The notes under the pieces are model-generated. The model had not been told where the DNA came from. It searched no databases and worked only from the letters and a program-made list of their open reading frames with translations. A program made the position numbers and the translations under genes. Shown one piece after another: positions 6,391 through 7,359 of a stretch of DNA of 7,359 bases. Position 1 is the first letter of the stretch. The number at the start of each line of letters is the position of its first letter. Source of the stretch: Streptosporangiaceae bacterium (lineage in GTDB: Bacteria; Actinomycetota; Actinomycetes; Streptosporangiales; Streptosporangiaceae); the NCBI GenBank assembly GCA_030038715.1, contig JASHSO010000064.1, forward strand, positions 1 through 7,359, written 5' to 3'.

Positions 6391-6861
6391 ATGGTGACAA
6401 ACCGGTCAGTTCCCCCCGACACTGTGCTGCCGCACATCGTCTACCGAGACGTTGCCCGGGCGTCAGCCTGGCTCACTGCCACGCTGGGGTTCACCGAGCA
6501 CTACCGGTACGGGCCACCGGGCGCGCCCAGGGGGGCCCAGATGTATCTGGATGCCGCCTGGGTGATGCTGGTTGCCGCGGATGCCGGCCGGAAGACCCCG
6601 GCCGAGCTAGGTTACGGCACCCAGTCACTCACCGTTTTCCTCGCCGATGTCGCCGCGCACTACAACAGGGCTAAAGCGGCTGGTGCCACGATCGTTGAAG
6701 ACCTGCACGAGACCAGTTACGGCGAGCGCCAGTACGGTGCCCGCGACCTCGACGGGCACCACTGGCTCTTCTCCACTCACGCTCGCGATGTCAGTCCCGC
6801 CGAATGGGGAGCAACAATCACAACCCCAGCCCGCCGTCACGACCTGAGAGCGGATAGCTGA
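6391..6861 (+). CDS. VOC-superfamily (glyoxalase/bleomycin-resistance-like) protein
   Basis: This 156-residue protein is the size of a typical single-chain VOC protein with two beta-alpha-beta-beta-beta modules. Module 1 reads LPHIVYRDVARASAWLTATLGF followed by a strand with AQMYLDAAWVMLV. Module 2 reads SLTVFLADVAAHYNRAKAAGA, then YGERQYGARDLDGHHWLFS (about 110-128) and the tail HARDVSPAEWGA common in this subgroup. The fold is clear but the function is not: members bind drugs, isomerise or cleave small molecules, or act without metal. The Glu metal ligand often found in the last strand is not obvious here (GHHWLFS). ATG 6391 follows GGTGAG with acceptable spacing. It starts 20 bp after the methyltransferase stop, with no promoter or terminator between, so the two genes probably share an mRNA. 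The shared operon suggests a linked substrate, but nothing identifies it. Confidence 0.88.
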   Translation: MVTNRSVPPDTVLPHIVYRDVARASAWLTATLGFTEHYRYGPPGAPRGAQMYLDAAWVMLVAADAGRKTPAELGYGTQSLTVFLADVAAHYNRAKAAGATIVEDLHETSYGERQYGARDLDGHHWLFSTHARDVSPAEWGATITTPARRHDLRADS

Positions 6862-6862
6862 C

Positions 6863-6880
6863 CAGTCACCCTGGGGACTG
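6863..6880 (+). terminator. Possible weak hairpin terminator after the VOC gene
   Basis: CAGTC (6863-6867) and GACTG (6876-6880) pair around an 8-nt loop, starting 1 nt after the VOC stop codon. An inner CC/GG can add to the stem across an A-G mismatch. There is no T-tract, so termination here is uncertain. Confidence 0.25.
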
Positions 6881-7156
6881 CCGCAGCCGGCGTAGCTGTG
6901 GGCGATACGGGCAGCATCGGTCTCGGTGACGAACGGGGTGCGGACAATGCAGACGCAGTCATGGCGGTCGACTCCGACGACTGCCGGCTCTCGACCTCAC
7001 TCTTCAGGGCCGATCCAGGCGTGGTCGTCTTTGCTGTCGGACTACGGGACCGTGCTAGCCGTACCCCGGATTCGGGTGCCTGCACGGTGGGCGTCCGGCT
7101 CGTTCGGGGCGAAGATCGAGAAGGTGGCCGACCAAGGTGGTCGGTGCCGAAGATGG

Positions 7157-7163
7157 AAGGAGG
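7157..7163 (+). promoter_or_regulatory. Ribosome binding site of the last gene
   Basis: AAGGAGG, 7 nt before ATG 7171, is the strongest plus-strand site in the window. It fixes the start of the partial gene against the in-frame upstream ATG at 6961. Confidence 0.75.
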
Positions 7164-7170
7164 CAGTCCG

Positions 7171-7359
7171 ATGCACGACCCGACTGAGCATCAGCAATCG
7201 ACTGGGGTGGCTCCATCGGCGACGAGGGGTACCGTCACGGCGTTCGGGGCGCGTCATGTTAGGGGCGTGGCCGTCACCCGGTGGGTTGCCGCGGTCTGCT
7301 TCGTGGTCTGCGGGGCGGTGTTGTTGGCATTCGGTCAGTGGTGGGGGGTGTTCCTGTTC
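7171..7359 (+). CDS. N-terminal part of a small membrane protein of unknown function
   Basis: Sixty-three codons are visible and the frame is open at the right edge. The first 35 or so residues are hydrophilic (MHDPTEHQQSTGVAPSATRG and on), with Arg at 29 and 32 and Arg37-Trp38 just before a hydrophobic segment at about 39-55 (VAAVCFVVCGAVLLAF). That segment is followed by GQWWGVFLF, which may begin a turn and a second helix. The basic residues before the segment suggest a membrane anchor with the N-terminus inside. There is no signal peptidase site that can be trusted. The family is not recognised. Its distance from the VOC gene and its own strong ribosome site suggest an independent unit. 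Confidence 0.7.
   Translation, partial: MHDPTEHQQSTGVAPSATRGTVTAFGARHVRGVAVTRWVAAVCFVVCGAVLLAFGQWWGVFLF

Larger units (their letters stand above)
6862..7170. other. 309-bp region without a confident gene
   Basis: Two coding-like readings compete, neither convincing. On the plus strand the frame of the following gene is open from the VOC stop at 6861, with an ATG at 6961 that would add 70 residues, but codon use is mediocre and there is a far better start at 7171. On the minus strand, 6996 down to about 6880 has strongly C-ending codons and a protein-like reading, but it begins right after a stop (6997-6999), has no start codon at its head and runs on into the antisense of the VOC gene. It could be a decayed gene remnant or chance. 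Confidence 0.5.

Overview
The window is high-GC DNA with strong G/C third-position bias, actinobacterial Shine-Dalgarno sequences and a TATGAT box placed for leaderless transcription. It comes from a high-GC Actinomycetota chromosome; the gene content does not fix the genus. No RNA gene, insertion sequence, CRISPR array, phage gene or integration site was seen, and most of it reads as ordinary chromosome.

Left part (1-862): a globin-domain gene on the minus strand runs off the left edge, with its start inside the window at 567. A 295-bp divergent region separates it from the next gene. That region holds an AT-rich island with an imperfect inverted repeat and a TATGAT -10 box just before the next start codon. 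Centre (863-4147): a complete 1094-residue Tricorn protease homologue (peptidase family S41) with two beta-propellers, a PDZ domain and all catalytic residues. It meets a minus-strand cytochrome c biogenesis/disulfide-transport protein (CcdA, 4195-5094) tail to tail, 47 bp apart.

Right part (5095-7359): a 151-bp GC-rich divergent region lies between ccdA and a plus-strand pair. The pair is a 374-residue MetE-C-domain-like zinc methyltransferase (5246-6370) and, 20 bp later, a VOC (glyoxalase/bleomycin-resistance-like) protein (6391-6861), probably one operon. A 309-bp stretch without a confident gene follows, then the start of a small membrane protein (7171 onward) with a strong ribosome binding site, cut by the right edge.

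How the genes work together: only the methyltransferase/VOC pair shows a physical sign of co-function. The globin, the protease and CcdA are separate transcription units. No clear novel multi-gene system is visible. The points most worth a second look are the globin's apparently apolar distal pocket and disordered N-terminal extension, the leaderless start of the protease gene, the solitary CcdA with a long inserted loop, the possible competing hairpins before the methyltransferase gene, and the undecided coding status of 6862-7170.
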